DNA of 64,000 bases from Natronincola peptidivorans. GTDB taxonomy: Bacteria > Bacillota > Clostridia > Peptostreptococcales > Natronincolaceae. Within the stretch, counting starts at the first letter, position 1; every line of letters starts with the position of its first letter. Below, in pieces: positions 16,888 to 25,422 of this stretch. Under the pieces are notes generated by a model. That model was not told the DNA's origin. It ran no database searches and saw only the letters and a list, made by a program, of their open reading frames with translations. A program made the position numbers and the translations under genes. The stretch covers positions 62,001 to 126,000 of the forward strand of contig NZ_FOHU01000002.1 of assembly GCF_900111615.1 (NCBI RefSeq), read 5' to 3'.

Positions 16888-18321
16888 ATGAGTACAGAAA
16901 AACGACCAAGTTTTGGTGCGGCACTTTTTGTTATTTTATTCTTATGTTTTGCAATGTTCGCACAGATTTTTATTATCGGTGAAGATTGGATCACACACAT
17001 TACATTGATCGTAGTTGCAGCGGTTGCAGCCATCGTAGCTATGGCTTCTGGTTTTACCTATGATGATGTTCAAAAGGGAGTATTATATGGCTGTGAAATC
17101 GCTATGCTTCCAATGCTGATCTTGATGATGGTAGGGGTTCTGGTTGGTTCATGGATACCGGCAGGGACCATACCTACCTTGATTTACTATGGACTTAGCT
17201 TTATATCACCTTCAGTATTCTTGCTTACTGTAGCCATTGTTTGTGTTGTAGCTTCTGTATCTACAGGAAGCTCTTGGACCACAGGTGCTACCTTTGGTGT
17301 AGCCTTTATGGGAATCGGTCATGGATTAGGTATCCCGCCAGCCATGACAGCTGGTGCAGTTATTTCAGGTGCTATCTTTGGAGATAAGATGTCACCATTA
17401 TCAGACGCTACCAACCTAGCGGCAGGTGTGGCAGAGGCAGATTTGTTTGACCATATCAAGAGTATGTTCTATACTACTGGACCTGCAATCCTAATCTCTT
17501 TTGTATTATATGCCTTCCTGGGCATGCGTTTTGCTGGAGGAGAATTAGATACAGGCCAAATCGATATTATTTTAGCAGGTTTGAGGGAAAACTATCTTAT
17601 TAGTCCTATTACCTTGATTCCGCCAATTATCGTTGTTATCTTAGCGGTAAAGCGTGTATCTGGCTTGGCGGTTATGATTATTGCTTCCATCGTTGGTGGC
17701 TTGTTTGCAATCTTCTTCCAGGGATATAGTGTTGGAGATGTAGCCAACTTTATGAACTATGGATATACTTCTAGCACAGGGATTGCAGATGTAGATGCAC
17801 TGCTAAGTCGTGGTGGATTACAAAGCATGATGTGGACCATATCCTTAGGTTTTATTGCCCTTAGTATGGGGGGCATCCTTGAGAAAACAAAGGTATTAGA
17901 GGTATTATTAGAAAAAATCTCAGGTCTTGTAAGCACTGCAAAGGGATTGATCACTACCCATGTAATCTCTGCTATAGCAGTTAACCTGTTTTCTGCAAGT
18001 CAGTATATGGCCATCTTGATTCCAAGTCGTATGTTTGTTCCTGCCTATAAAAAGCAGAGAATCTTACCTCAGGTGAACTCTAGAACTGCTGAGGATGCTG
18101 GAACAGTAACTTCTCCATTGGTACCATGGGGACTTTGCGGGGTATTCTTCACTGGAGCCTTAGGTGTTCCTACCATGGAGTATTTCCCCTATGTATATCT
18201 ATCCTTCGTTACACCAATTATAGCGGTTATCTATGGTTTCACTGGAATGTTTATTTTTAAAGAAGGAGATATCAAGTCTGTAAAAACCTATAATGATGAT
18301 GCAGAAGAAGCAAAAGCTTAG
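16888..18321 (+). CDS. nhaC: NhaC family sodium/proton antiporter
   Basis: A 477-residue protein with about eleven membrane segments and the NhaC signature STGSSWTTGATFGVAFMGIG plus SGAIFGDKMSPLSDATNLA. Members exchange sodium for protons, and some (MleN type) couple this to organic acid exchange such as malate/lactate. It stands alone between two inverted repeats and just ahead of the amidase/amidohydrolase genes, so it may serve sodium balance for the symporter or export of a catabolic product. The ATG follows AAGGGGGAT. Confidence 0.88.
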   Translation: MSTEKRPSFGAALFVILFLCFAMFAQIFIIGEDWITHITLIVVAAVAAIVAMASGFTYDDVQKGVLYGCEIAMLPMLILMMVGVLVGSWIPAGTIPTLIYYGLSFISPSVFLLTVAIVCVVASVSTGSSWTTGATFGVAFMGIGHGLGIPPAMTAGAVISGAIFGDKMSPLSDATNLAAGVAEADLFDHIKSMFYTTGPAILISFVLYAFLGMRFAGGELDTGQIDIILAGLRENYLISPITLIPPIIVVILAVKRVSGLAVMIIASIVGGLFAIFFQGYSVGDVANFMNYGYTSSTGIADVDALLSRGGLQSMMWTISLGFIALSMGGILEKTKVLEVLLEKISGLVSTAKGLITTHVISAIAVNLFSASQYMAILIPSRMFVPAYKKQRILPQVNSRTAEDAGTVTSPLVPWGLCGVFFTGALGVPTMEYFPYVYLSFVTPIIAVIYGFTGMFIFKEGDIKSVKTYNDDAEEAKA

Positions 18322-18351
18322 TTAAAGCTATTGTAAGAATAGAAATTATAT

Positions 18352-18388
18352 ATGCCTTCCTATTTATATGTGGGAAGGCATTCTATTT
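18352..18388 (+). terminator. hairpin after nhaC
   Basis: ATGCCTTCC (18352-18360) pairs perfectly with GGAAGGCAT (18373-18381). The following sequence TCTATTTC is only moderately T-rich, so it may be a weak terminator or a processing site between nhaC and the M20 gene. Confidence 0.5.
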
Positions 18389-18438
18389 CATCTAGAGAAA
18401 AGTATAAGGAAGTAAATTTTTCAATAAGGAGGTATTTT

Positions 18439-19650
18439 GTGGAAGCTACAAAGGATTTATCTCAATACATCAACCGAGAAAAGGTAGTTGCTTTACTAAC
18501 AGACTTAGTGAAAATCTATAGTCCCTATTTTAAAGAGGATGAAATCATGAAGTACACCCATAAATGGTTGAAAGACAGAGGGATGGATGCCAACTTTCAC
18601 CATTATCATGAAAAAAAAGTTACCAACTTCCGTGGAACCAATGTTGTTGGCCGTTTGCAGGGGAAGGATGAAGGACCTATTGTATTGTTAAATGGACATT
18701 TAGATACAGTGGAGATTTGTGAAGGCTGGACGAAGGATCCATTAGGAGCAAAGATAGAAGGAAATAAGCTTTATGGAGTAGGGGCTTTAGACATGAAGTC
18801 AGGCTGTGCTGCTATGATGCTGGCAATAGATGCTTTTAACAATACAGTACAGGAGTTTAATGGAGAGGTGCTTTATACCTTTGTATCGGATGAAGAGGGG
18901 CCTTATGGACTAGGGACAGATGCGCTGATTTTAGATGGTTATACAGATTATGCTGATGTGGCCATTGTAACAGAGCCCAGCAGCGGATTTCTGGATGAAG
19001 TTTTTCCATGCCTATGCCTAGGGGCTAGAGGAGGCTGGAACTATACAGTTACCTTTAAGGGAAAAAGTGCCCACGCTGCCAGTCCTGAGAAGGGTGTAGA
19101 TGCCATAGGAGATGCGGCAAAGGTATTGTTGGAGCTTCAAAATGCACCCACCAATAATGATCCTAAGCTAGGCACAGGCTCCATCGCTGTTATTGAATTT
19201 AAAGGAGGAGGAGCAGCCTGCAGTGTAGCAGATACTGCATCCTTTACAGTATTTAGACATACAGTTCGAGGTGAGGATCTTAGCTATCTCCGAAGAGAAG
19301 TGGAGGAAGCCATACAAAGAGCTGGGATACAATCTACTGCCACGATGCAGTTTAGAGAAGCGCCTCATCCAGATTCCGGAGGATTTCATCCTTATATCGT
19401 CTCAGAAAGTAATCCTTATACAAGGGTAATGAAAAGTACTATGGAGAAGGTAGTTGGAAAGCCGGCAAAAATAACATATTTTCCAAGCATAGGGGATTTT
19501 AACTCCTTAGGAGATAGAGCAAAGCTGCCTACCTATGTTTTTGGGCCAGTAGGGAAAAACTATCATAGCGCTGACGAATATGTAGAAATTGATTCGGTTG
19601 TAAAAACGGCTGAAATCATATATCATTATTTAGTAGAGATACTTGTTTAA
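18439..19650 (+). CDS. M20 family metallo-amidohydrolase/peptidase (YgeY-like)
   Basis: A 403-residue zinc hydrolase of the ArgE/DapE/YgeY group. Metal ligands and catalytic residues are in place: NGHLDTV, GALDMKSG, SDEEGPYG (Glu-Glu pair), VTEPSS and the C-terminal NYHSADEYVE histidine; the lid domain contains GKSAHAASPEKGVDA. These enzymes remove acyl or carbamoyl groups or cleave small peptides. The GTG start is set by AAGGAGGT five bases upstream; frame upstream of it is open but without a ribosome site. It is followed by two amidohydrolases that may act on the same nitrogen compounds. Confidence 0.88.
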   Translation: MEATKDLSQYINREKVVALLTDLVKIYSPYFKEDEIMKYTHKWLKDRGMDANFHHYHEKKVTNFRGTNVVGRLQGKDEGPIVLLNGHLDTVEICEGWTKDPLGAKIEGNKLYGVGALDMKSGCAAMMLAIDAFNNTVQEFNGEVLYTFVSDEEGPYGLGTDALILDGYTDYADVAIVTEPSSGFLDEVFPCLCLGARGGWNYTVTFKGKSAHAASPEKGVDAIGDAAKVLLELQNAPTNNDPKLGTGSIAVIEFKGGGAACSVADTASFTVFRHTVRGEDLSYLRREVEEAIQRAGIQSTATMQFREAPHPDSGGFHPYIVSESNPYTRVMKSTMEKVVGKPAKITYFPSIGDFNSLGDRAKLPTYVFGPVGKNYHSADEYVEIDSVVKTAEIIYHYLVEILV

Positions 19651-19683
19651 CTACCACTTTATATGAATGAGGATGGTGACCTT

Positions 19684-21207
19684 GTGAGTAAAGTAGACAT
19701 CTATACAAATGGTAATGTGATTACCTGTGAAGAGGATAAAAAAACTGTTGAGGCTTTTGCTGTGAAGGATGGCAATTTCATAGCTGTTGGCTCCAAAGAG
19801 GAAGTGATGAAGGCAGCAGGAAAAACTGGTATTTTCCATGACCTTCAGGGGAAAACAGTGGTACCAGGCTTTTTTGATAGTCATGTCCACTTCGTCCAAA
19901 CAGGTCTCAATGCTTTAGCTATACAGCTTCATCATTGTAAGACAATAATGGAAGTATTAGAAACCATAAAAAGTGCCCCTAAGGCCGCAAGGGGCATTAT
20001 TAGAGCAGTAGGCTTTGATGAAAGCGCTCTAAAGGAAAAGCGTTATCCCACCATGGAGGAGCTAGACGATGCTGTGGGCAATAGAGCTCTATGGATATGT
20101 AGAATTGATTCACATGCCAGTGTAGTTAACTCTATGGCTTTTCAACAGTTAGAGTTGCCGGAGGATACTGCCGGTATTGTAAAGGATGAAGTGGGAAGAC
20201 CGACAGGGGTTTTAAAACAGGAGGCCAATTCCTTAACTAGAGGCTATGTGCTAGAAAGCACCACTACAGAAGAAAGAATCAAGGCTGTCAAAGCGGCGGA
20301 GAGGATTGCCCTTGCAAAGGGGGTAACAGTAGTCAATGCCCTAGAAGGGGGTAAGCTTTTTCATGATAATGATGCAGAATTTTTGCTGCAGCACAAAGAA
20401 GAGCTTAAAATAGAGGTAGTACTTTTTTATCAAACCACTGATGTGAAAAAGGTACTGGAAAAGGGATTAAAGAGAATAGGCGGATGCGTCATACTAGATG
20501 GCTCCATAGGCTCTAGAACTGCAGCTGTTTCTGAAGCTTACTTCGATGATCCTTCCACCAATGGGGTACTGTATTTTCAGGATGAAGCATTAAGAGAGTT
20601 TGTGCTAGAGGCCCACCGCAATGGACTGCAGCTGACGGTCCATGCTTTAGGAGATAGAGCTATCCAACAAATTATAGACACCTATAAGTATTGTCAAGAG
20701 GTGTTTCCTAGAAAGGATCATCGACATAGAATTGAACATTTTGAACTGGCCACAGAGGAGCAAATCAAAGAGGCGGCAGCTATGGGATTGATAGTATCTA
20801 TGCAACCAGCCTTTGAGTGTTTTTGGGGTGGCGCAGATGGTATGTATAGAGAAAGATTAGGAGAGGTAAGAGGCTGTAAAACCACGCCATTGGGCTTGGT
20901 GGTGAAGCATAAAGGAATTGCTGTAGGGGGTTCAGATAGTGATGTAACAGCTATTGACCCACTGCTGGGCATACAAGGGGCAGTCACCCATGAAAATGAG
21001 GAGCATAGAGTTTCTCCATACGAGGCTTTAAAAATGTTTACCATCCATGGAGCCTATGGTGTTTTTCAGGAGGACTGTAGAGGCTCGATTAAAACGGGAA
21101 AAATTGCAGATTTTGTAGTGCTAGAAAAAAATCCTCTTACTACCGAAGCAAAGGTGATTAAGGATATTGCTGTATTAAAAACCTATGTTGCTGGAGAAGA
21201 AGTCTAA
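19684..21207 (+). CDS. metal-dependent amidohydrolase (Amidohydro_3/YtcJ type), copy 1
   Basis: A 507-residue enzyme with a small N-terminal beta domain, the HxH motif in PGFFDSHVHF, a later histidine in TVHALGDRA, RIEHFELA, and the catalytic aspartate in GGSDSDVTAIDPLLG. This family hydrolyses C-N bonds in amides, imides or N-formyl compounds; the substrate is not predictable. It is clearly paralogous to the next gene (shared SIGSRTAA/SFGSSTAA region, YFWGG/CFWGG, EALKMFTI.GA). GTG 19684 is chosen because of GGTGA just upstream; an ATG at 19663 lacks a ribosome site. Confidence 0.85.
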   Translation: MSKVDIYTNGNVITCEEDKKTVEAFAVKDGNFIAVGSKEEVMKAAGKTGIFHDLQGKTVVPGFFDSHVHFVQTGLNALAIQLHHCKTIMEVLETIKSAPKAARGIIRAVGFDESALKEKRYPTMEELDDAVGNRALWICRIDSHASVVNSMAFQQLELPEDTAGIVKDEVGRPTGVLKQEANSLTRGYVLESTTTEERIKAVKAAERIALAKGVTVVNALEGGKLFHDNDAEFLLQHKEELKIEVVLFYQTTDVKKVLEKGLKRIGGCVILDGSIGSRTAAVSEAYFDDPSTNGVLYFQDEALREFVLEAHRNGLQLTVHALGDRAIQQIIDTYKYCQEVFPRKDHRHRIEHFELATEEQIKEAAAMGLIVSMQPAFECFWGGADGMYRERLGEVRGCKTTPLGLVVKHKGIAVGGSDSDVTAIDPLLGIQGAVTHENEEHRVSPYEALKMFTIHGAYGVFQEDCRGSIKTGKIADFVVLEKNPLTTEAKVIKDIAVLKTYVAGEEV

Positions 21208-21213
21208 ATAAAC

Positions 21214-21243
21214 AGCCCTTGTTTAAAATGCAGGGGCTTTGTC
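21214..21243 (+). terminator. hairpin after amidohydrolase 1
   Basis: AGCCCTTG pairs with CAGGGGCT (one G-T wobble), followed by TTTGTCT. A moderate terminator. Confidence 0.55.
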
Positions 21244-21244
21244 T

Positions 21245-21301
21245 CTCAATAGTAAATTATAAATTACTACAACTGTGGGTAGCTTATAATTTCCTATTGA
21301 G
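21245..21301. repeat. 57-base nested inverted repeat between the amidohydrolase genes
   Basis: CTCAATAG (21245-21252) pairs with CTATTGAG (21294-21301); inside it AAATTATAA pairs with TTATAATTT and CTAC with GTAG. The nested stem could be a MITE-like remnant or an RNA structure before the second amidohydrolase, whose ribosome site lies 33 bases on. Confidence 0.5.
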
Positions 21302-21346
21302 TGGGATGTGCAGAAAAATAGATGCCTTGAAATAGGAGGTTTGAAC

Positions 21347-22921
21347 ATGCATAATAAAAATTTATTACTCTATAATGGGAAAATAATCACCCTCTCTGAG
21401 GCAAGGCCAGCAGGAGAATGGGTTTATATAAAAAAAGGCATGATTGAAGATATAGGAATAGGTGAAGGGTACAAGGCTTATATCTTTGATGCGGAAGTCA
21501 TTAACCTGAAGGGTGCTACTGTTGTACCAGGCTTGATTGACAGTCATGTACATCTTATGGAAACGGCCCTCAATGTTTTGAGCAATCATTTAGGGGACTG
21601 CGGCTGTATCCAGGATATTTTAGACCTATTAAAAACCGCGAAGGAAGAAAAAACCGAGTGGGGAACCATGATTCATTGTATTGGTTTAGAAGAAATCAAT
21701 CTTCATGAAAAAAGAATGCCCACCCGTTGGGAGCTGGATCAAGTGGTGAAAAACAAATTGGTTTGGATTTCAACGGTAGAGTATCATGTGAGTGTAGTAA
21801 ACACCTTAGGCTTTCGATTACTAAACTTGCCCTTTAACCTCCCTGGTATAGAAAGAGACGAAGAAGGGGTACCAACTGGAGTGCTAAGAGGTAGAGCAAA
21901 CTTTTTGGCTAGAAAAAAACTATTAGGCATTACCTCTGATGAAACTAGAGGAAAAGGAGTAAGGGAAGTCTTTAAAAAGATAATTGCTGCGGGGGTTACC
22001 ACCATAAATGCCATGGAAGGAGGCTTTCTCTTTCACGACAGAGATGCGGTGTATGTCCATAAAAACCTAAAAAAATTCCCCATTGATGTGGAGCTCTTTT
22101 TCCAGACCACAGATATCAATAAGGTCAAGAAAATGCACCTAAAAAAAATTGGTGGTTGTATTTTTGTTGATGGCTCCTTTGGTTCCTCTACAGCAGCATT
22201 GGAGAATCCGTATACGGATAATGAAGAAAATAAAGGAACATTGTTCTTTACAAAGGAAGAGATTACAACCTTCGCTACAGAGGCGGTTGAAAACAATCTA
22301 GATGTTACAGTCCATGCTATTGGTACAAGAGCTTTAAGTCTTGTATTGGAGGCCTATAAGATAGCCATCAGGAAAAATCCTAATAGTACTAGCATTATGC
22401 GAATTGAGCATTTTGAATTGCCTACCAAGGAACAAATTGAAACAGCCGTAAGGCTGGGAATTATACTATCGATGCAGCCGGCTTATGAGTATTTTTGGGG
22501 TGGAGAAGGAAAAATGTATCAAATGAGATTAGGGGATTTGAGACGAAGAAATACCAATCCCTTTGCCACCATCATTGCTAATGGAGGCATCATTGCAGGA
22601 GGCTCTGACAGTGATGTTACTCCTATCAATCCTCTACTAGGAATCCATGGGGCTGTAAATCACCCAACAATAGAGGAAAGGGTTAGTCCTATAGAAGCTC
22701 TAAAAATGTTTACCATAAATGGTGCAATAGCCATAGGTAAGGAGGATATAAAGGGAAGGATAGCGAAAGACTATATAGCAGATTTATGCCTACTGGACAA
22801 AAATCCATTAGAAATAGATGTGGATAAAATAAAAGATATACAAGTATTGGGAACGATAAAAAATGGGGAAGTATTGTACTTATCAGAGGAGATAAGTGCT
22901 GGGGGTGAGGAAGTGTGTTAA
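21347..22921 (+). CDS. metal-dependent amidohydrolase (Amidohydro_3/YtcJ type), copy 2
   Basis: A 524-residue paralogue of the preceding gene with the same intact metal and catalytic motifs: DSHVHLMETAL, TVHAIGTRAL, RIEHFELP and GGSDSDVTPINPLLG. The N-terminal and substrate-facing parts differ enough to suggest a related but distinct substrate. The ATG is six bases after AGGAGGT. It overlaps the SARP-type regulator by seven bases, so the two are co-transcribed. Confidence 0.85.
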   Translation: MHNKNLLLYNGKIITLSEARPAGEWVYIKKGMIEDIGIGEGYKAYIFDAEVINLKGATVVPGLIDSHVHLMETALNVLSNHLGDCGCIQDILDLLKTAKEEKTEWGTMIHCIGLEEINLHEKRMPTRWELDQVVKNKLVWISTVEYHVSVVNTLGFRLLNLPFNLPGIERDEEGVPTGVLRGRANFLARKKLLGITSDETRGKGVREVFKKIIAAGVTTINAMEGGFLFHDRDAVYVHKNLKKFPIDVELFFQTTDINKVKKMHLKKIGGCIFVDGSFGSSTAALENPYTDNEENKGTLFFTKEEITTFATEAVENNLDVTVHAIGTRALSLVLEAYKIAIRKNPNSTSIMRIEHFELPTKEQIETAVRLGIILSMQPAYEYFWGGEGKMYQMRLGDLRRRNTNPFATIIANGGIIAGGSDSDVTPINPLLGIHGAVNHPTIEERVSPIEALKMFTINGAIAIGKEDIKGRIAKDYIADLCLLDKNPLEIDVDKIKDIQVLGTIKNGEVLYLSEEISAGGEEVC

Positions 22922-24051
22922 GATTTCAATTCTTAGGGGAACCAAAGGTTTTAGTCAAAGAAGAAGAAATAAACAAAGAAATTAGCAGTAAAGGGGTAGG
23001 CATCTTAGCCTACCTTGTTAGCCATAGAGGCCAGAGGGTTTCTCGGGATCGAATCGCCTCTATTTTTTGGAATGAAAGCACACGCCAATCCTCTAAATAC
23101 AATTTTCGTTATACCCTTTGGTCTATTAAAAAGGCATTAAAGGATCGAGGAATCAAAGAAGAAATTATCCTTACTCCTGACAAGGAATCCTGCAGTTTTG
23201 CAGAGAAAGGTCCTTGGAAAAGCGATACCGTCCAACTGGAGAAAGTAATAGAAACCATAAGAAATGAAGGAGCATCCCTAGCTCACTATAAGGATATCAT
23301 CCATCTCTACGGAGGAGAGTTTTTAAAGGATATTCCCTTGAGGGGAAATCCAGAGTTGGATGATTGGATTATTTATGAGCGGGAAAGGCTGCAAAAACTA
23401 TATTTTGATGGTTTGACTTTATTAGCCCAGTATTTTTCTCATATAGGGCAGTATGCTAAAGGAATAACCTGTCTGCAAAAGCTATTATATATTAATCCCC
23501 TCCAGGAGCAGCTGCATAAGCAGTTAATGGAGCTCTATTATTTAAAAGGCGATAGAGTAAAGGCTCTGCAACAATATGAAAAATGTGTAGAGGTACTAAG
23601 ATCAGAGCTCAATATTAGTCCTATGGAGGATATGAAGGAGCTTTATCATAGTATCAAGACACAGCAGGAGGAAGGAAAGGGTTATACCAGCAGTAAAGTG
23701 ATTTATAACAATATAAACTACTTTGTAATGGCAGAAATCATTGAAAAAGTAGTAGGGGTCTATCCAGAGGCATTGGGGGAGCTTCCTAATGGAATCCTTT
23801 GGGAGCTTTCAAAACTGGTTCCTAGTCTTGAAAAGTATCCTCAAGCGGCACCCATGTATTATCAGTCTCAGGAGATAGAAAAACTAAGAATTTTTAAAGG
23901 AACAGCAGAGCTTTTAGAAAAGGCTCAGGCATTAGGAGAGCTACCTGCTATTGAAATTAAAGGTGAAGTGGACAATGCATCCTCACAATTCTTAAAATAT
24001 ATAAGTGTGAATCATGCCAACCTACAAATCACAATTAAAAAGAATACATAA
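22915..24051 (+). CDS. SARP-type (winged helix + BTAD) transcriptional regulator
   Basis: The 378-residue protein begins with an OmpR-like winged helix (about 1-95: ISSKGVGILAYLVSHRGQRVSRDRIASIFW, SSKYNFRYTLWSIKKAL) followed by a bacterial transcriptional activation domain made of TPR-like helices (about 110-260: LRGNPELDDWIIYERERLQ, QLMELYYLKGDRVKALQQYEKC). The C-terminal 120 residues are unassigned. There is no ATPase domain, so it is a short SARP. It is co-transcribed with amidohydrolase 2 and may control that block. GTG start after GGTGAGGAA. Confidence 0.8.
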   Translation: MLRFQFLGEPKVLVKEEEINKEISSKGVGILAYLVSHRGQRVSRDRIASIFWNESTRQSSKYNFRYTLWSIKKALKDRGIKEEIILTPDKESCSFAEKGPWKSDTVQLEKVIETIRNEGASLAHYKDIIHLYGGEFLKDIPLRGNPELDDWIIYERERLQKLYFDGLTLLAQYFSHIGQYAKGITCLQKLLYINPLQEQLHKQLMELYYLKGDRVKALQQYEKCVEVLRSELNISPMEDMKELYHSIKTQQEEGKGYTSSKVIYNNINYFVMAEIIEKVVGVYPEALGELPNGILWELSKLVPSLEKYPQAAPMYYQSQEIEKLRIFKGTAELLEKAQALGELPAIEIKGEVDNASSQFLKYISVNHANLQITIKKNT

Positions 24052-24085
24052 AAAGGACCTAGAGTGAAAAAACTCAGGTCCTTTT
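24051..24085. terminator. bidirectional terminator between SARP and cobalamin-regulator genes
   Basis: AAAAGGACCTAGAGT pairs with ACTCAGGTCCTTTT (one bulge). A/T runs on both sides allow it to stop transcription of the plus-strand SARP gene and of the convergent minus-strand regulator. Confidence 0.85.
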
Positions 24086-24089
24086 GGCT

Positions 24090-24121
24090 AAGATGAATCA
24101 AGATTTCTATAGATTCATCTT
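24090..24121. terminator. second hairpin in the convergent gap
   Basis: AAGATGAATC (24090-24099) pairs perfectly with GATTCATCTT (24112-24121), with TCTATTT after it on the plus strand. It backs up the first terminator. Confidence 0.6.
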
Positions 24122-24122
24122 T

Positions 24123-25034
24123 CTATTTGACTAAACCATTAGCAACTTTCACAGCCTCTACTGCATTAGAAGCATATGCATCTGCACCGACTTGTTTCCA
24201 CAATGTCTTATCTGTATTAAAGGCGCTACCACCAACCATAATTTTAACCTTTTTACAGCTTTCTGTTGAACGAATTGTTCGGATTAAATCTTCTACAGAA
24301 TTGACATTAAAGAACATCGTAGCAGATATTGCAACAACATCCACAGCATCTTCTTCGATTACCTTTATAATACTGTCGGAAGGTATATTGATTCCTAAAT
24401 AGTAGGCTTTCCAACCCTCTAATTCTAATAAATTTGTCACCATTCTAATCCCTATATGATGATATTCACCATTTGCAGCTAAGGCTGCAATTTTATGTTT
24501 TTTTGAGTAGCGAGGCATACTATCGATATATAGCTTTGACATAATTAGCTGAGTCATTTCAGAAAAAAAATGTTCCTGAGATACATGGATTTGATTGCAT
24601 TCCCATCGGTGTCCTACTCTTTTCAATGAAGGCTCAAATATTTTGGTATAAATATCGCTTATTGCAATACCTTGCTGGAAAGCATCTAAAATTATCTTGA
24701 CTGCCAAAGGCTTTTCTTTGTCTAATAGAGCATTCTGATATGCTTCGGAAATACAGGATAAAGATATTGGTTTATCATTACAGTCAATAAGGCTGGTATT
24801 ACTTAAGCGCCCATTATTGGTGTTTATTACAACAGTTTCTCTACTTAATAAATAATCTAGAGAAATATTAAAATAATCTGCCAGTTTAACCAATATCTCT
24901 TCGTTTGGAAATCGAAGGTTTTGCTCATAGTTAGCTATTGTAGTTTGAGCTAGTCCTAAATTTTCTGCTAGATCAATCTGACGCAGATTTTTTTCTAATC
25001 TTAACTCCCTTAGCCTGTCTCCAAAATTATCCAA
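24123..25034 (-). CDS. XRE-type regulator fused to a CarH-like cobalamin-binding sensor module
   Basis: A 303-residue regulator. Residues 1-65 form a Cro/CI helix-turn-helix (LRQIDLAENLGLAQTTIANYEQ); residues 95-170 form the four-helix cap of B12-binding proteins with the W144-x9-E154-H155 motif, which in CarH marks adenosylcobalamin-dependent light sensing; residues 180-303 form the Rossmann B12-binding domain with the ligand motif E190-YH192-HIG. CarH itself uses a MerR-type DNA-binding domain, so this fusion is different. The TTG start is chosen because of GGGAGGAG just upstream, and the HTH begins at once; the longer open frame has no ribosome site. It is divergent from a chemoreceptor gene across a gap with a perfect palindrome. 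Cobalamin binding is likely; light sensing is a hypothesis. Confidence 0.85.
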   Translation of the reverse strand: MDNFGDRLRELRLEKNLRQIDLAENLGLAQTTIANYEQNLRFPNEEILVKLADYFNISLDYLLSRETVVINTNNGRLSNTSLIDCNDKPISLSCISEAYQNALLDKEKPLAVKIILDAFQQGIAISDIYTKIFEPSLKRVGHRWECNQIHVSQEHFFSEMTQLIMSKLYIDSMPRYSKKHKIAALAANGEYHHIGIRMVTNLLELEGWKAYYLGINIPSDSIIKVIEEDAVDVVAISATMFFNVNSVEDLIRTIRSTESCKKVKIMVGGSAFNTDKTLWKQVGADAYASNAVEAVKVANGLVK

Positions 25035-25216
25035 ACTAACTCCTCCCTCTAAATAAGATAATATCATCAAATCCAATAAAAATCTATGAAGATACAGATT
25101 TCTATGTTTGGAAAAAATATCTACTATTATTTTTACAAGCATATCCATAATCAAAAACAACAAAAAATATCAAAAAATAACAAAACATGACAAAAAAATG
25201 TTTTAATATTTCAAAT

Positions 25217-25244
25217 TGTGGTATATAATTAGACATATACCACA
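25217..25244. promoter_or_regulatory. perfect palindrome between the cobalamin regulator and the chemoreceptor
   Basis: TGTGGTATAT (25217-25226) and ATATACCACA (25235-25244) are exact inverted arms around eight bases. The sequence TATAAT (25224-25229) lies inside it and may be the -10 box of the chemoreceptor gene; no good -35 box accompanies it. Position between divergent genes suggests the operator of the XRE-B12 regulator. Confidence 0.6.
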
Positions 25245-25422
25245 TTATGGAATATGTAAATAGTGCTGAGGTTGCATTTTTAAAAAACTTAGCACTTGAT
25301 TTCAGTAAGCTACATAAAGGCCATAAAGGACTTATTACATTCATGCATAAAATATTTTCGAAATCTTCACCAAACTGCCATGCACTAAATATTTCATTTA
25401 ACTAGAAGGGGGTAAGGAAAAA

